Below, one piece after another: positions 28,181 to 40,974 of a DNA stretch of 64,000 nt (positions are counted from its first letter, which is position 1; each line of letters opens with the position of its first letter). The notes under the pieces were generated by a model. It saw nothing but the letters and a program-made list of their open reading frames with translations, was not told where the DNA came from and made no database searches. The position numbers were made by a program, and so were the translations under genes. The stretch is from Mesostigma viride (lineage: Eukaryota > Streptophyta > Mesostigmatophyceae > Mesostigmatales > Mesostigmataceae), in contig RPFO01001885.1 of assembly GCA_009746045.1 (NCBI GenBank), positions 217,657 through 281,656 of the forward strand. The letters are read 5' to 3'.

Positions 28181-28635
28181 GACCCCTCCTGGAAAAACCT
28201 ACCCCGATTAAACTACCCCGACTAAATTAGTCGGGGTTCTTTGTCGGGGTACACCGGTCGAAACGGCACGTTTAGCCCCTTCCGAAAAATGGACACGGGT
28301 TGGACGGGCAGCAGTTATCATGTGCGCTCTCAGACCGTGCAAGTGGCCGAGTTATGCCACTGACGTAGATATTTGACCAATTATGAATCGATGAGGGGAG
28401 AGTACTTTTCAGTTCAGTTCCGTTTAGACCAGCAGGGTTGGTTTGCAATCCGGAACAGATGCCACCAGGGCCTCAGGCGCACACCGACTAAATTAGTCCG
28501 ACCCCGACTATTTTCCGACAAATGTGAAAATAGTCGGGGTAGATTAGTGGTGGCCTGACTATTTTCCCCAAAATGCGCCGCGCCAGGAATTTAGTCGGGG
28601 TAAATTGTGGGGGTTGGCAGTCTTCAGAAGGGGTC
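28181..28635. mobile_element. 455-bp TA-flanked MITE with AGTCGGGG palindromes
   Basis: Terminal inverted repeats GACCCCTCCTGGA and (inverse of the right end) GACCCCTTCTGAA are bordered by TA on both sides, as for Tc1/mariner-type insertions. Inside, ACCCCGACTAA and its inverse form a 23-bp palindrome at 28215-28237, with further CCCCGACTA/TAGTCGGGG words near 28480-28610. No coding capacity. Confidence 0.7.
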
Positions 28636-28696
28636 TAATAGTTTACTAGAGTCTGACCTAGCTTCGCCCCGCCAAAAAAAGTAAGTAGAGGGAGTG

Positions 28697-28740
28697 CCCG
28701 CTGCCCGCTGCCGGCTGCCCGCTGCCCGCTGCCCGTTCCC
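28697..28740. repeat. CTGCCCG heptamer microsatellite
   Basis: About six tandem CTGCCCG-like units. Confidence 0.7.
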
Positions 28741-29169
28741 CGTCCATAGCCCGCTACTTGGTTTTGCCCGTCGTACCTGTTTTACTCGCGACAGCATGAA
28801 AACTTGGTTCAATTGGCTACGTTTGTAACGGTTCCCGCCACGCCTTGAATTATTTGCGGGTCAAGTTGGGTCAAGCATTGGCTTTCTGCTCCAAGCGTAA
28901 AAATATCTAGCCTTCCGAGCGGGTTGCAACTTCCGGACGCACGAATGCTATTATCGCCGAGCTCTGAATGATCGCCATGTCAGCGGCCCGCGCGTTCGAC
29001 CCGAGTTACTGGATTAGTTAATAGGATGGAAAGTGCTCTGTGGCCTCTCAACGGAGGCACGTGTGTAATTAATTAATAAGTTGGGGTTAATGCTCCGTGA
29101 CTCCCCAACGGGAGCACGTGTTAAATTAATTAATTATTTAGGGGCTAGGGCAACTTCATCAGAACACAG

Positions 29170-29830
29170 CCATGAGCGGTTGCTTGGTCATTGGGTTGAA
29201 CGTAATGTGCTTGGTCAGTATGGGAAACCTGTGCTCAGACAGGGGGTTAAACCCGTGGTTGGTCAGTATAGGGAACCGGTGCTTGGTCAGTGGGTGGAAC
29301 CCATGCTTGGTCAGTATGGGGAAACCGTGCTTGGTCAGTGGATGGAACGTGTCCTTGGTCAGTGGCTGGAACCCGTGCTTGGTCAGTGGGTGGAACGTTT
29401 GCTTGGTCACTATGGGGAACCTGTGCTTGGTCAGTGGGTGGAATCTGTGCTTGGTCAGTGGGTGGAACGTTTGCTTGGTCAGTATGAGGAAGCTGTGCTT
29501 GGTCAGTGGGTGGAACGTGGGCTTGGTGAGTGGGTCGATCGTGTGCTTGGTCAGTATGGGGAACCCCCGCTTGGTCAGTGGGTTGAGCCCGTGCTTGGTC
29601 AGTGGGTGGAATGTAGGCTTGGTCAGGATGGGGAACCCGTGCTTGGTTAGTGGTAAGAGCCCGTGATTGGTCAGTGGGTTGAACGTGCTTGATCAGTATG
29701 GGGAAGCCGTGCTTGGTCACTGGTGGGTGGGTGGAACCTGTGATTGGTCTCTATGGGGAACCCGTGCTTGGTCAGTGCGCGGAACGTGGTCTTGGTCAGT
29801 CGGGAGTGAGCGGTTGCTTGGTCAACAGTG
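29170..29830. repeat. 24-bp minisatellite
   Basis: Around 27 units of GTGCTTGGTCAGTGGGTGGA plus a few bases, alternating with a GTATGGGGA variant. Because the unit is eight codons long and free of stops, frames stay open on both strands (for example 29081-29650, 29172-29666 and 29247-29720 minus). They would encode VLGQWVEP, CLVSGWNP or DQARVPPT repeats. No start context or conservation supports translation. Confidence 0.9.
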
Positions 29831-30065
29831 TAGGTGGGTGGATTACCATTCCAATGATGGCTTTTAAAAACATGAAAAAGGTAGAGACACTATCTCCTCT
29901 AATGCTTTAATATAGTGATAATCAAGAATTCGAAAAATGCCCGCCTGAAGGTCCATTATCATGCAATTGATAGTCAAAATTAAAATCAAGATTAAATTCT
30001 TCTCTCGTCACCATCCCCTTCCTTACTCTCCCATACCACTTGGGCAGCCTAAGGTGCACCATATG

Positions 30066-30530
30066 GGGTGGTCCCACGGAGAATGGGGTAGATTTTTGCT
30101 ACAAAAAAAATGGTAATATCAGCCTCTTTAAATTTTCATTCGGCCGATCGTGAAAAATCGTGCGAAATCGTGCGAAATCGCGCAAAATTTGCTGAAATTG
30201 ACCAAAACCTGGCCGAAAAAGTGCGTATTCATGCCAAAAAGTTTGTTTGTTATAAAAATTACGACGTGTAAAAAATGCGTGAATTCATGTGAAATTTTTC
30301 AAGGGTCTCTGTGCAGTTAGAGCCTTCGTGTAAAATTATGCGATTTAAATTTCAATCTTGTGTATTCGTGTGAAATTGTGCAAAAATCGTGCGAAAATCA
30401 CGCGAAATTGTGCAAAGTTTTGCGGGCGTTCTCAAATCGCCAGAAAAAAAATTCGAAATAAAAAGTCGAAAACAGTGTTTTTTTGTAGCAAAATGCGCGA
30501 AAAACAACTCGATTCTCCGCGGGACCACCC
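30066..30530. mobile_element. 465-bp MITE, AT-rich interior
   Basis: Ends are GGGTGGTCCCACGGAGAAT and the inverse of GGGTGGTCCCGCGGAGAAT, one mismatch in 19. The interior is rich in GTGCGAAATCG-type words and poly(A). The target duplication is unclear (TA or none). Confidence 0.7.
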
Positions 30531-32691
30531 TATCCTATAGCACAACAGGGGCAACCGTTTTGTACGCTGCGTTTCTAGAACAACCCTGCAAAATGAGTGT
30601 CATAAAATGAAACGTCTTCAAGAACCTTAGGCACTCCCTCGAAACTGTTTCGAACAACCTTTGTCGTCAGAGCCCTTCTTGGCTCGCGTCGGCGTAGGCT
30701 TCTTGGTCCTCAGTGCCAGATGAGTTATCACTTATCAAATATCGATATTCTCCTTATGGTCGGGCAATCTGCGCCAGCTCGGGCATCCAGTTTTGTTACG
30801 GGGCGTCTGCTGCCGCGTTTGCTGCGAATGCGGACGCGTTTAGTGGTCATATTTGCATGGAACATGGACCTTGTAGTCATGGCAGATCATGCATTATGCA
30901 GCTATGGCGGGCTGTGCCTGTAGAGTATTAGGATGTGTGAGATATGAGGGTTCCGGCCAGCAGAATCTGGTAAGGTCGTGATAGAGGCAGGTATGGCAAC
31001 GTATGTCATTTGCACGAAAATCTGTCGCTATTTGTCTTCACTTGACGAGTGTATCAGTGCCTCTTGCAGCAGCTGTTTCCATGCCTGCTGTATGAGTGGT
31101 ATGGGCCCCAAATGTGCTCAGTGTATGGTGTTTCTTGGAGTATACCATGCTGTCAGTGCAGGTTTGGCACCTTTTATTGTATCCCAGCACTTTTGGCAGT
31201 CCTATGTGGCTGCATACAAAGCATTATACAGTGACAGTGGCATGGCATGGACGCGCGCGAAACCCACACGCGTTAGTGAGCGTTCAGATCGGCTATCTGT
31301 GCGCGGTCTGACCCAAGGAATGCATGTTTGCACTATCCAATGACATTGTCCAATTTTGATAGCGAGGTTCTTGACCCTCCCTATAGGTGTAATATATAAT
31401 GAAGGTGCTCTTGCTTGCCTAAAAATGATTAACTTTTCGCCAACTTTGGCAGCAAGTTATGTCTTGCAAACCACTTTACGGCCTCATGATATTATTGCAT
31501 CTATTCTGAAAGCTGTAGATAGATAGATCTGGCATCTTAGTTGGGGGTATTTGGACTTGTGACCTATGGTTTATGATTTTTTCCATTTTCAGGGGTCTAA
31601 AAATGAAAAAAAAACATTCCTGGAGTACAAGTTGAAGGCCCCCGCGACTGTACGCCATGCAATAGGACCCTACTCTATCAATCCCTTCCGTTCGACACCA
31701 AAGATATCGGCGTCTTTGGGCCAAGGTGAGCCGAAGGCCTACATCCAGACGATCTCCAAAAGGCGCCGACTTTTGCCCAACGGAAAAGTCGCAAAGGACA
31801 GGTGGCGACAACGAGGGTACCTGAAAAGACCGCCGGAAGTACGAAACCTTTGCCACAGGATCCTTCGAAGGGGGACCTTTTTATTAGCAGAATATGCAGT
31901 ACGTTCTTGTGTTGATCGGCATCATCATGGGGCACGTAATCGATTTGGTTTATTGACAGTAGGTTGACAGTAGGTTATCATGCGTTTCAGGACCTGAGTT
32001 CAGGGAAGTTTTCACTCACCATTACATGCTTGATGGTGCCATAGACCCTAGCCAACTGCCTCACACTCATGCACTACGTGTGTGGGAAATGTATCAGAAA
32101 CATATATGGAAACATACATGGAGACCTCCATGTACGTTTCTGATACAAACCTACACAGCCTCCTGTATTCAAACCTACACAGCCTCTAACAATCAGCATC
32201 ATCACACTATGGCAGGTCAACTGACTGAGGGATTCAAGCATCTAAGAAGGGTGTTTTAGGAAGGGGCCAAGCCATGGTCAAGAAAGAGCATGAATAATGC
32301 AAAAAGAATGTGCTGCACAAGCTGGAACGTATATATAAACGTCAGACATCGATAAGAAAACGATGCTTCAGCTTTACCTGGCATGGCTGGCGTTACCTTG
32401 GCCCAGGCGGTGGCAGCGAAATGGCGCATTGCGGCACACCAAAGTTGTGCAGCATGGTCACTCTAGAGATTCGGCAATTTCTGGCCCCACCCTCGCACGT
32501 TTACGAGAACAACCCTTTACTAATCCCTCAATAATTGTCGGAAAGATCATTGCTGTCAGTGTTCTATCATCCCGGCGGCCTGATCCCATTTTTTACCGGC
32601 AAGAACGCTGCCGACACATATCAAATGGCATTCCCGCCAAACAAAAATTGGGCTATGTCATCTTTAGGACGTATAAAGTCTATTCCCTAAG
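30531..32691. other. Non-coding stretch with relic repeats
   Basis: Frames of 60-130 codons occur but none is recognisable. 31440-31610 is an inverted, diverged copy of 49800-49985. 32091-32146 is a hairpin (GTATCAGAAAC arms plus an inner TACATGGAG pair). 31980-32690 resembles the 3' half of the 1.72-kb TTAA element at lower identity. Confidence 0.45.
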
Positions 32692-32695
32692 TTAA

Positions 32696-34414
32696 CACGT
32701 CGTTTGTACCGACTCAGTCCTCTGGAGAGGACTGAGTTGACCAACTTTGAGATCATGTAGCAGAAAGGGCAGGAGGGTACCCCATATGTTTGAGGTGCCT
32801 AATAGCAGTTAATATCTTGCTCTGTGTCTGGAATATGTGTAAAAAATCATACATGGACCGGATCATGTCGAATTTTACTCGGGTGTTGACCCTTACTCGC
32901 GATTTGGCACTTTTTGATGTATAGGTGTGTATGAAAAAAATAAATCAATTCCATATGCATGCACAAAAATCTTAAACATGTGCAAAATAAAGTTCTTGAA
33001 ACGTGGCAAAAAACTGGGCTCAATTTGGCCACTGCCACTGCCTGAAACACGCCAAAAACTGCCAGTCCTCTGGAGAGGACTGAGCCTTTGCTAGCAAAAT
33101 GCTAGCATGTAAGTGCGGTCATACTACACACCACCGTGGCCACCAACCATCCCAATCAACTCATTTCCCTTCAAGCATAACAGGACAACACACTTGCGTC
33201 ATCATATTGCAGTTATACTATATACCTTATCATGTGTGAGAGCCTATGCCTGCACGTAGGGAATGGGTTTGGATACCTACCAACAAAGGGTTATATTATA
33301 AGTGTCAACCACCAATATAATGGGTAGATTAAGCATAGTTCATTTGTTTCTAACATAGATATGGCTAAAACTGTTTTGCATTGCCATGGTGTGGCCAACA
33401 TAGTTGCTGGCACCTGATGGCAGTGGTTTATCACCAAGACTTTTCACTCACCCGCGTAAGCTTGAAAGCACCCTTGATGCAACCCATGGCCACATAACCA
33501 TGCAGTATAAACGAAGCATAGGAATAACTAACATCTATGAAGGTGTTCAAACCTGTACAGCTCCTAAAAACCTGCACAACTACACTGGGGTCAGGCAAAC
33601 GCCTGGTAACATCATCTGAAAATGGGGTTTTAGAGAGGGGCAGGCAACGGTCAAGAAAGAGCATCAAGACTTGAACCTGACAACTCCTTGCAAGCTTACA
33701 CTCATGTACAAACATTAAGAAGCGATGAGGCGACGATATTCCAGCTTTACCAGGCACGGACGGCGTTACCTTGGCCCAGGCGGTGCCCGCAAAACTGGCA
33801 CTTTGCGGTACACAAACCATGACGTGACAGAGAGGTCGAAATCATCAAATCTATGCTTGCCACTCAATTTATTCTAATACTATGCACGATAAAGGTAGAA
33901 AGAAACCTATAAACCCTCGAACTTGCGCTGGAACGCAATCACAGTCGTCAATTCCGTCGACCTGTCTGATCGCAGTTTTTTCTAGCAAGAACAGCGCCGA
34001 CACCTGCTTAATCGAATCCCCGCTAGCCAAAAGTTGAGTTGTATCATCTATAAGACATATAAAAGCTATTTACTGAGTTTGGCCAGCTAACTCTTCCGCA
34101 AACGTAAACTGCATGCATGGGCGCAAGCCGCCATGGCTAGGTCGTGCATTTCCGGAACGCACGTTTCACGGGAAAAAGTACCCTTACCACCTGTACTTTG
34201 ACTGTACATTTGACCGCTCATACCAAATCCAAAAAAATCCCAAAAATATGTCCAAGAAAGATCTTTTCACGTAGTATTTGAATAAATTTTGAGAGAATTT
34301 TTTTGTCAAACATTCTGACCGGGGCGAATTTTCTACGAAACCCAAAAACTCGATCCTCTGGAGAGGACTGAGTTCAACTCAGTCCTCTCCATAGGACCGG
34401 ATACAAACGACGTG
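32696..34414. mobile_element. 1.72-kb TTAA element (piggyBac-type, non-autonomous), copy 1
   Basis: TTAA at 32692-32695 and 34415-34418 flank inverted ends CACGTCGTTTGTACCG / CACGTCGTTTGTATCCG. Subterminal ACTCAGTCC...GGACTGAG palindromes lie near both ends. It has no transposase. It contains a 129-codon minus frame (33431-33820) also found in the third copy. A related element in opposite orientation is at 38639-40358. Confidence 0.8.
33431..33820 (-). CDS. Hypothetical 129-residue protein carried by the TTAA element
   Basis: The frame includes SFAGTAWAKVTPSVPGKAG, FLDRCLPLSKTPFSDDVTRR and ends GAFKLTRVSEKSW. A homologous frame of 138 codons is open at 59382-59798, and a third copy (about 39230-39620, plus strand) has two stops. 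I recognise no domain. Retention of the frame in two diverged copies is suggestive, but the element may instead derive from a larger gene. The start codon of the frame is uncertain. Confidence 0.3.
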   Translation of the reverse strand: MVCVPQSASFAGTAWAKVTPSVPGKAGISSPHRFLMFVHECKLARSCQVQVLMLFLDRCLPLSKTPFSDDVTRRLPDPSVVVQVFRSCTGLNTFIDVSYSYASFILHGYVAMGCIKGAFKLTRVSEKSW

Positions 34415-34418
34415 TTAA

Positions 34419-37342
34419 GCCAGCAAGTTCAAACGAAAACATTACTGCCATGCATGAATGCAAGCCGCCATGGCCAGGTCGTCGTTTTCCGGAATGCACG
34501 TTCGACGTGGAAAAGTACCCTGACGCCCTGTACTTTGACCGTTGAGTACACCTGTTAAACGTGGTCCAAATATAGCAAACGCTAGTATGGTGCTGATGAG
34601 CAACTTCATTCTTCTCAGCTAAACGTTTCCGAATTCCCAAAAGTATTCTTGGCATTTGGTCGCTCGAGAAGATGCTGATGCATCGCCTACAGCTGAAGTT
34701 TTTGCGAAAATGGGCAGCAAGACCATTAAGGGTTTTTAAAAATGTAACTTGTAACCCTACATCAGTTGTTGTCACAAATGCCCTAGTGCGGATCGCATTC
34801 AATCCGTCGACGGTTCCTACAGTCGCTAGGGTGCCCGCGGCGGGAAGTCGTGTTCCCTCTTATCTCTTTTCCAAACAGTTTTGATGAGCCTCTGCCTGGC
34901 TTTTAAGTACAGATTGACGGCCTTTAATACATGCTCTTGAGCAGATGTAATGTATGAATGCATGCTCTTGAGCAGATGACCATAACAAACGAGGAGGAGG
35001 AAGTTCTTTCTACCCCTTAAAGTTGGAGACAGCCAAAATTGATTTTGATTGTATTAAGAATATAGAACTTGACCAACCAACTATGGTTAGCACAACGCTG
35101 CCCACTGGGCAAAAAAGACCAACTAGGTCTTGATGTCACTTGGCCAATGAGACCAAGTTGCACAATCAACTAGATTGCGTCTTTAGGTTACCAACGTGGC
35201 AGACATGCCCTACCACTACATAGGGGACCAATGAGGCGAGGTAACAATTTCGTCCCTTTGCACTTACATTTGTGTATCACTACAGTAGTATGCATCACTG
35301 TCAATAACAGCCGTAGGATGTGACGGTGCTACCCTTGACTGTCTGATCATCACACACACATTTCCACATGCATCTGCATGCCCATCCAGCCTGTGGTCTA
35401 GCAATTATAGCTCCTTGGTTAACTTAACCAGTGAAGTTTTGCATGTCGAATGACCCACATACGCATGGCATGTAAAAATTGCCCTCATGGCAAACATCAA
35501 CGGCCGGCGCGGCGCGACGCCAAACTAAACGCCACAATTTGACTTTTGTTACTTTGTTGTCAAAACTTATGTTTTGCAACGATGTAGTCTAATTGCAAAA
35601 GGTCCATAGGCCTTGGCTACCAACGACTTAATAATTAACAATTCACCATCAACGCAATGTGCATGATGTATAGGAGTGTTGGTATCCCTGACACATTATA
35701 AGTAAAACAAAAGTTGGAATACAGCTGGCAATGCAGCTGTATCATCTTGCATGTGGCGGCATGCTTATCGGTTATGATACGTGGGTATAGTTTTTTCTTT
35801 CCGTCTGTTGTGGAAGCCACCGAGGTCATTCTTCCTAACTTTCCTAACGATTGGCATTGCAATGATCGATCGGACCTCTTGCATTTCTGCCCGGCATCCC
35901 ACGCTATCTTTGGCAACGGCATGGTCACGGTCCCACAGAGGAAGCTGAGGCTGGCAACTATTACGCTGATTTTGCCGTCCATTTGCGGGACACACCTCTC
36001 ATCGGCCACGTGAACAAAGGCGATCATGTTGATGATCTGACTGCGAGCGTGCAGGAAGCAGAAGCTGGAGGTGACTTGAAGGTGTGTCTCGAAACAGTCT
36101 TTAGGTAGCGGTAGAAACCTCGGTATATGTAATCAATCATGCAGTACGATTACATGCATATTTATTAGATCCACTAATGCAGTATATTTTATGCGGTAGA
36201 GCCCATTTTCAGAAGAACCAAAGGTTTGAAGAAGAGAGCGAAGCCAATTTTTTTGGAGCCAATTTATTTGTTTGGTGCGTGTTCGAAGAGCGGACGTGCT
36301 TCGAGCATTTCCATTGGCATCTACTATTTGGACGGTGGACCTGAGCGCAAAACTTAGAAATCTGCGGCTAATATGTGTTTTTCCAATGTCTCTCTGTTCA
36401 TGGTTTTCGATGATATCTCGATAACCTGCAAGGGCAAGCACATACGGGCAGCATGCTGCAAGCATTGCACGACACAAGACCTGTTAATCCCTCGACCGTC
36501 TCTGTCTGGTGCATAAAAACAGCCACGAATTGCACCATAAGCCACAAGAGCCCCCATCCAGGCTAATGGGTTTTTTCTAGGCCATACTAGGAACCAAGCA
36601 TGCACACAGGTACCTAGGGCGACTTGGGGGTCTAATGGGTGGTCCCAGTACAACGTCCCTCTGCTCTTTAAATGGCAGCCACCCTCAGGTGGGTACGGCG
36701 AGTGTGTGACACGTTTGTAGTGCACTGATGCATGCATGGGCCCCTTCCTCCATGAGCTGACCCTGGGATTGATTTCGTAGGCACATGTACTATCTAGAAT
36801 ACCTGCTTCACAATTTACTACCTACGATGACATCTTAGCACTTATATTTGTAACCCCAGGGACTCATCAGCTGGTGCTAAGTAAATATTACTGCTTTTTC
36901 GCTACCTGTACTCAGACAGCCGTGTTGGTCAGTACGGCACCGTGGGGTCAACAATACGGCCCGTACTGCCGTATTTTTGGCATTGCCGTATTTCGCCGTA
37001 CGAAAACATGCTTTCAGTTTGGGTTTTTGGCAATTTCGGGTTGTTACACTAAAGTGGGCGTAACTTTCACGTTACTCGTCAGAATTAACTCCTTTTGCCC
37101 AGGCTTAAAAAAAGCCAGTGAGATGCTTTACGAGATAGCATCCATAAAGCTGAAGTTTGTTGTCTTCATATAACTCAGAATTTACATGACACATGTATGT
37201 TGGGGGGTTGAATGGAAATGAACCCCGCCATACCCCCATGCACTCATGTAACTTGTAGGCTTAGAGATCGACAACCAACATCAACTCCGTTTGCGGTATC
37301 TTGTAGTGCATTTCAAGCTCTTTAATTTGAGCCAAAAAAGGG
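34419..37342. other. Mostly non-coding stretch
   Basis: No supported gene. A possible exon is listed separately at 35939-36081. A 130-codon minus frame (35635-36027) is probably its antisense shadow. Confidence 0.4.
35939..36081 (+). CDS. Possible internal exon of an unknown gene
   Basis: CCCACAG precedes a frame reading EEAEAGNYYADFAVHL then HVNKGDHVDDL, and TTGAAG|GTGTGT follows. The segment has protein-like composition and both splice-site dinucleotides in place. No family is recognised and no neighbouring exon was found. Confidence 0.2.
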
Positions 37343-38638
37343 TTAACCCTTGGATCGTACTGTCCCCTATTCATAGTGGCCAGTTTAACTCGTCCCTACG
37401 AATAGGGGACAGATGGGAAGCGGCGCGGCGCTAATGCCAGTAGACATTTCTGTGATATTTTTAGGTCTGCTGCTAGAGCTAGATGTGTTCTACGCCCCAA
37501 TACCGGACATCACTATGTTCAGACCAGGTTTACAGAGACTAATTCAGGGCCAAAGTACAGGGGGTACCCAGATCCACCGGGACGAAAGTGAATGTAAAAT
37601 AATTACGTACATGCAAATTCGAGGCCATGGCGGTGCAGAAAACTGATTGGTGTAGGAGCATCGATGCATGGATTCGTTCCAAATTTTGTAAGCATGATAA
37701 CGACAGGCTCGAGCTACCATGGTCCGGATTCTCCCGATTTCTGGCCTGCGCTGGTTGTCTCTTTGATGATGTATACGTTATTAAGATGCTATTGCCGCAG
37801 TGGCGCAACAACTACTGCTTCGTTAAATCATCTTGGACTGGGTTTTACTGCGTCAATGCGCGTTTATTGTGACGGGAGTGACGATGAAGCTAGCACTTGT
37901 TACAAGCGGCTTGGTCACTGAATATTTCTCATTGAGTACATTTCTTACGATGTATTTTGAATATTTCATTAGTGTCGTGGGCCAGAAAAGTCTCAACGCA
38001 TTGGTCCTGTCGTCAGCTTGCTAGCTGTCTGTTAGCCTTATTTTTGCGGTTTGTACCTGGCGCAGTTTAGTGTCCCTGCGGTTACCGTCTACAAGGTAAA
38101 GTCGTCCTATAATTCGGTAAGTAATCTATGACTCATTGTTGAAGGTTTGGGATGTCAAAGTCGCTTCTTTACCACTTTTCTGTAATCTTTTGTGGTAGTG
38201 GTTGCGCAAAACAACCATTAAGGTCAGATTTTCATCCGTTTTGTTCATGATCGGCTGCGTCTGTGCCAAATATACTAGATTAAGGATAGTCGTTACACGT
38301 AAATAAGTTCTATATGGTATCAAGATGGTTTGTACAGCCTAAATTACTCAGTAAAGATGGTGTCCTGGCCAGTTTTTGGTTAGCCTTTTGGCTTTGTTTG
38401 TAATGCAGTTGTGCAGCCACCCCATCTGTCTTCATGTAACACCTGTGGAGGCCCCAGTGCCTTGCTTGCATACAAAAGAAGGTCAATGCAGTGTCTCTGT
38501 GTATTTTCACCTTAGGCAAGCATATGGAGGTCATTTCTTTTAAGATCACTGAGCTCCCAAGAAGACCAGCATTCGATTGAATACAATAAGTGGAGCCCTG
38601 CCACAAATGCAGCAGTTAACAGTGGCCTTAACCCTTAA

Positions 38639-40358
38639 CTCGTCGTCTGTCCCTGGTCCTCTACGGAGGACTGAGTTGAACTCAGTCCTCTCTAGAGGAC
38701 CGAGTTTTTGGGTTTCGTAGAAAATTCGCCCCGGTCAGAATGTTTGTCAAAAAAATCCTCTCAAAATTTATTCAAATACTACGTGAAAAGATCTTTCTTG
38801 GACATATTTTTGGGATTTTTTTGGATTGGGTATGAGCGGCTAAATGTACGGTCAAAGTACAGGTGGTAAGGGTACTTTTCCACGTGAAACGCGAGTTCCG
38901 GAAATGCACGACCTAGCCATGGCGGCTCGCGCCCATGCATGCAGTTTACGTTTGCGGACGAGTTAGCTGCCCAAACTCAGGAAATAGATTTAACATGCCC
39001 TAAAGATGATAAAAATCAATTTTTAGCTCGCGGGGATGCGATTTACCCGGTGTCGGCACTGTTCTTGCTGGAAAAAACTGCGATAAGGCAGGTCGACGGA
39101 ATTGATGACTGCGCTTGCTTTCCGGCGTAATTTCAATGGCTGATAGGTTTCTTTCTACATTTTAACATGCATTGTATAAGAATAAATTGAGTGACAGTAT
39201 AGATTTGATGATTTCGACCATTCTGTCACGTCATGGTCTATGTGCCGCAAAGTGCTACTTTTGCTGGCACCGCCTGGGCCAAGGTAACGCCAGCCATGCC
39301 AGGTAAAGCCGGATAATCGTTGCCTCTTCGTTTCTTGATGTTCGTACATGAGTTTAAGCTTGCGAGGCGTTGTCAGGTTCAAGTCTTGGTGCTCTTTCTT
39401 GACCGTTGCCTGCCCCTCTCTAAAACCCCCTTTTCAGATGATGTTAGCAGGCATTTGCCTTAACCCAGTGTAGTTGTGCAGGGTTTTAGGAGCTGTGCAG
39501 GTTTAAACACCTTCGTAGATGTTAGTTACTCTCTTGCTACGTTCATACTGCATGATTGTGTGGCCACGGGCTGCGTCAAGGGTGCATTCAAGCTTTTACG
39601 GGTGAGTGAAAAGTCTTGGTGACAAACCACTGCCATCATGTGCCAGCAACTATGTTGGCCACATCATGGCAAGGCAAAACAGTTATAGCCATATCTATTA
39701 TTGTTAGAAACAATGGAAATATGCTTAACCTACCCATTATATTGGTGGTTGACACTTATAACAAAACCCTTTGTTGGTAGGTATCCAAGCCCATTCCCTA
39801 CATGCATGCATGGGCTCTCACAACATGATAAGGTATGATATACCTGAAGTATGATGATGCAAGTGTGTTGTCCTGTAATGCTTGAAGGGAAATGAGTTGA
39901 TTGGGATGGTTGGTGGCCACGGTATTGTGTAGTATGACCGCGCTTACATGCTAGCAAAGTTAGCAAAAGCCCCATTCCTCTCCTGAGGACTGAGAGTTTT
40001 TTAATTGTTTCAGGCAGTTGCAGTGGCCAAAGTGAGCCCAGTTTTTTGCCACGTTTCAAGAACTATATTGTTTACATGCCTATATTTTTTCTTCATGCAC
40101 CAGGATTTGATTGAATTTTTCCCACTCGTTCTTATCCCGAAAAATGCAAATTCGCGAGGGGTGCCCAACGTCCGTATAATTTTCAGGTGTTCGGGTCAAG
40201 TTTTCACATATGCAGTATTTTTGCCAACAAAATGACATCTAGTACACCCCCGATCCACATCAAAACATTTGGGATGGACCCCCCACATAGTCGCAACACG
40301 CGGTTGAAAATTGTCAACTCAGTCCTCCTGTGAGGACTGAGTTGGGACAGACGACGAG
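38639..40358. mobile_element. 1.72-kb TTAA element, copy 2, nested in the piggyBac terminus
   Basis: Ends CTCGTCGTCTGTCCC are flanked by TTAA (38635-38638, 40359-40362). The interior is homologous to 32696-34414 in inverted orientation. The insertion site is the TTAA inside CCCTTAAATGG, so it splits the host terminal repeat and should immobilise the host. Confidence 0.85.
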
Positions 40359-40974
40359 TTAAATGGTAGAAACTCAGTTCTACAAAACGAGTTGCACATC
40401 TTTGCACATTTCTTGTCTATGGCCTAAAAACAATTTCTGGCCACCCCTTGGTACCAAGCATGCATATATGTTGATTTTCATGGGGGATAGGTCACTGGTC
40501 CCAAATCAGTTACTTTTGGGTGCTATAAATAGCGCCAACCCCAGGGGCGTACGGAAAATCGGGATTTGACATGTATACAATGCAATATCTGTTGTGTTAC
40601 AATGTAGTTGGCCCTGGAATTTCAAAGGCAGATGAAAACAATCCTAGGAAGGCCATAGGAACACTGACTTCATGAAATGTTGCCGAGCTCTACACGCCAC
40701 GTAGCAAAAAGTCAATAATAACTCAGTCCGTTTAAACGGACTGAGTTTTTTTGCCACAATTTGCTAACAAACCAATGAAAAACTTTATTCCATATGGCAT
40801 AAACATGTGGCAAGACACACAAATGCACAAAATTGTCAAGCCCAGGTATTGGCACAAGACACCATGCCATAAAACACACGAACATGTGCCAGCATAAACA
40901 TGCGCGCGTGGCGGTATAGCCCAAGGTCTAACCCTATGCTAAGGTGACCTATACAGCTACTTGGCTACCATCTA

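Noticed and set aside
29081-29650. 189-residue repeat protein
   Set aside because: Produced by a stop-free 24-bp minisatellite. Other frames on both strands are equally open.
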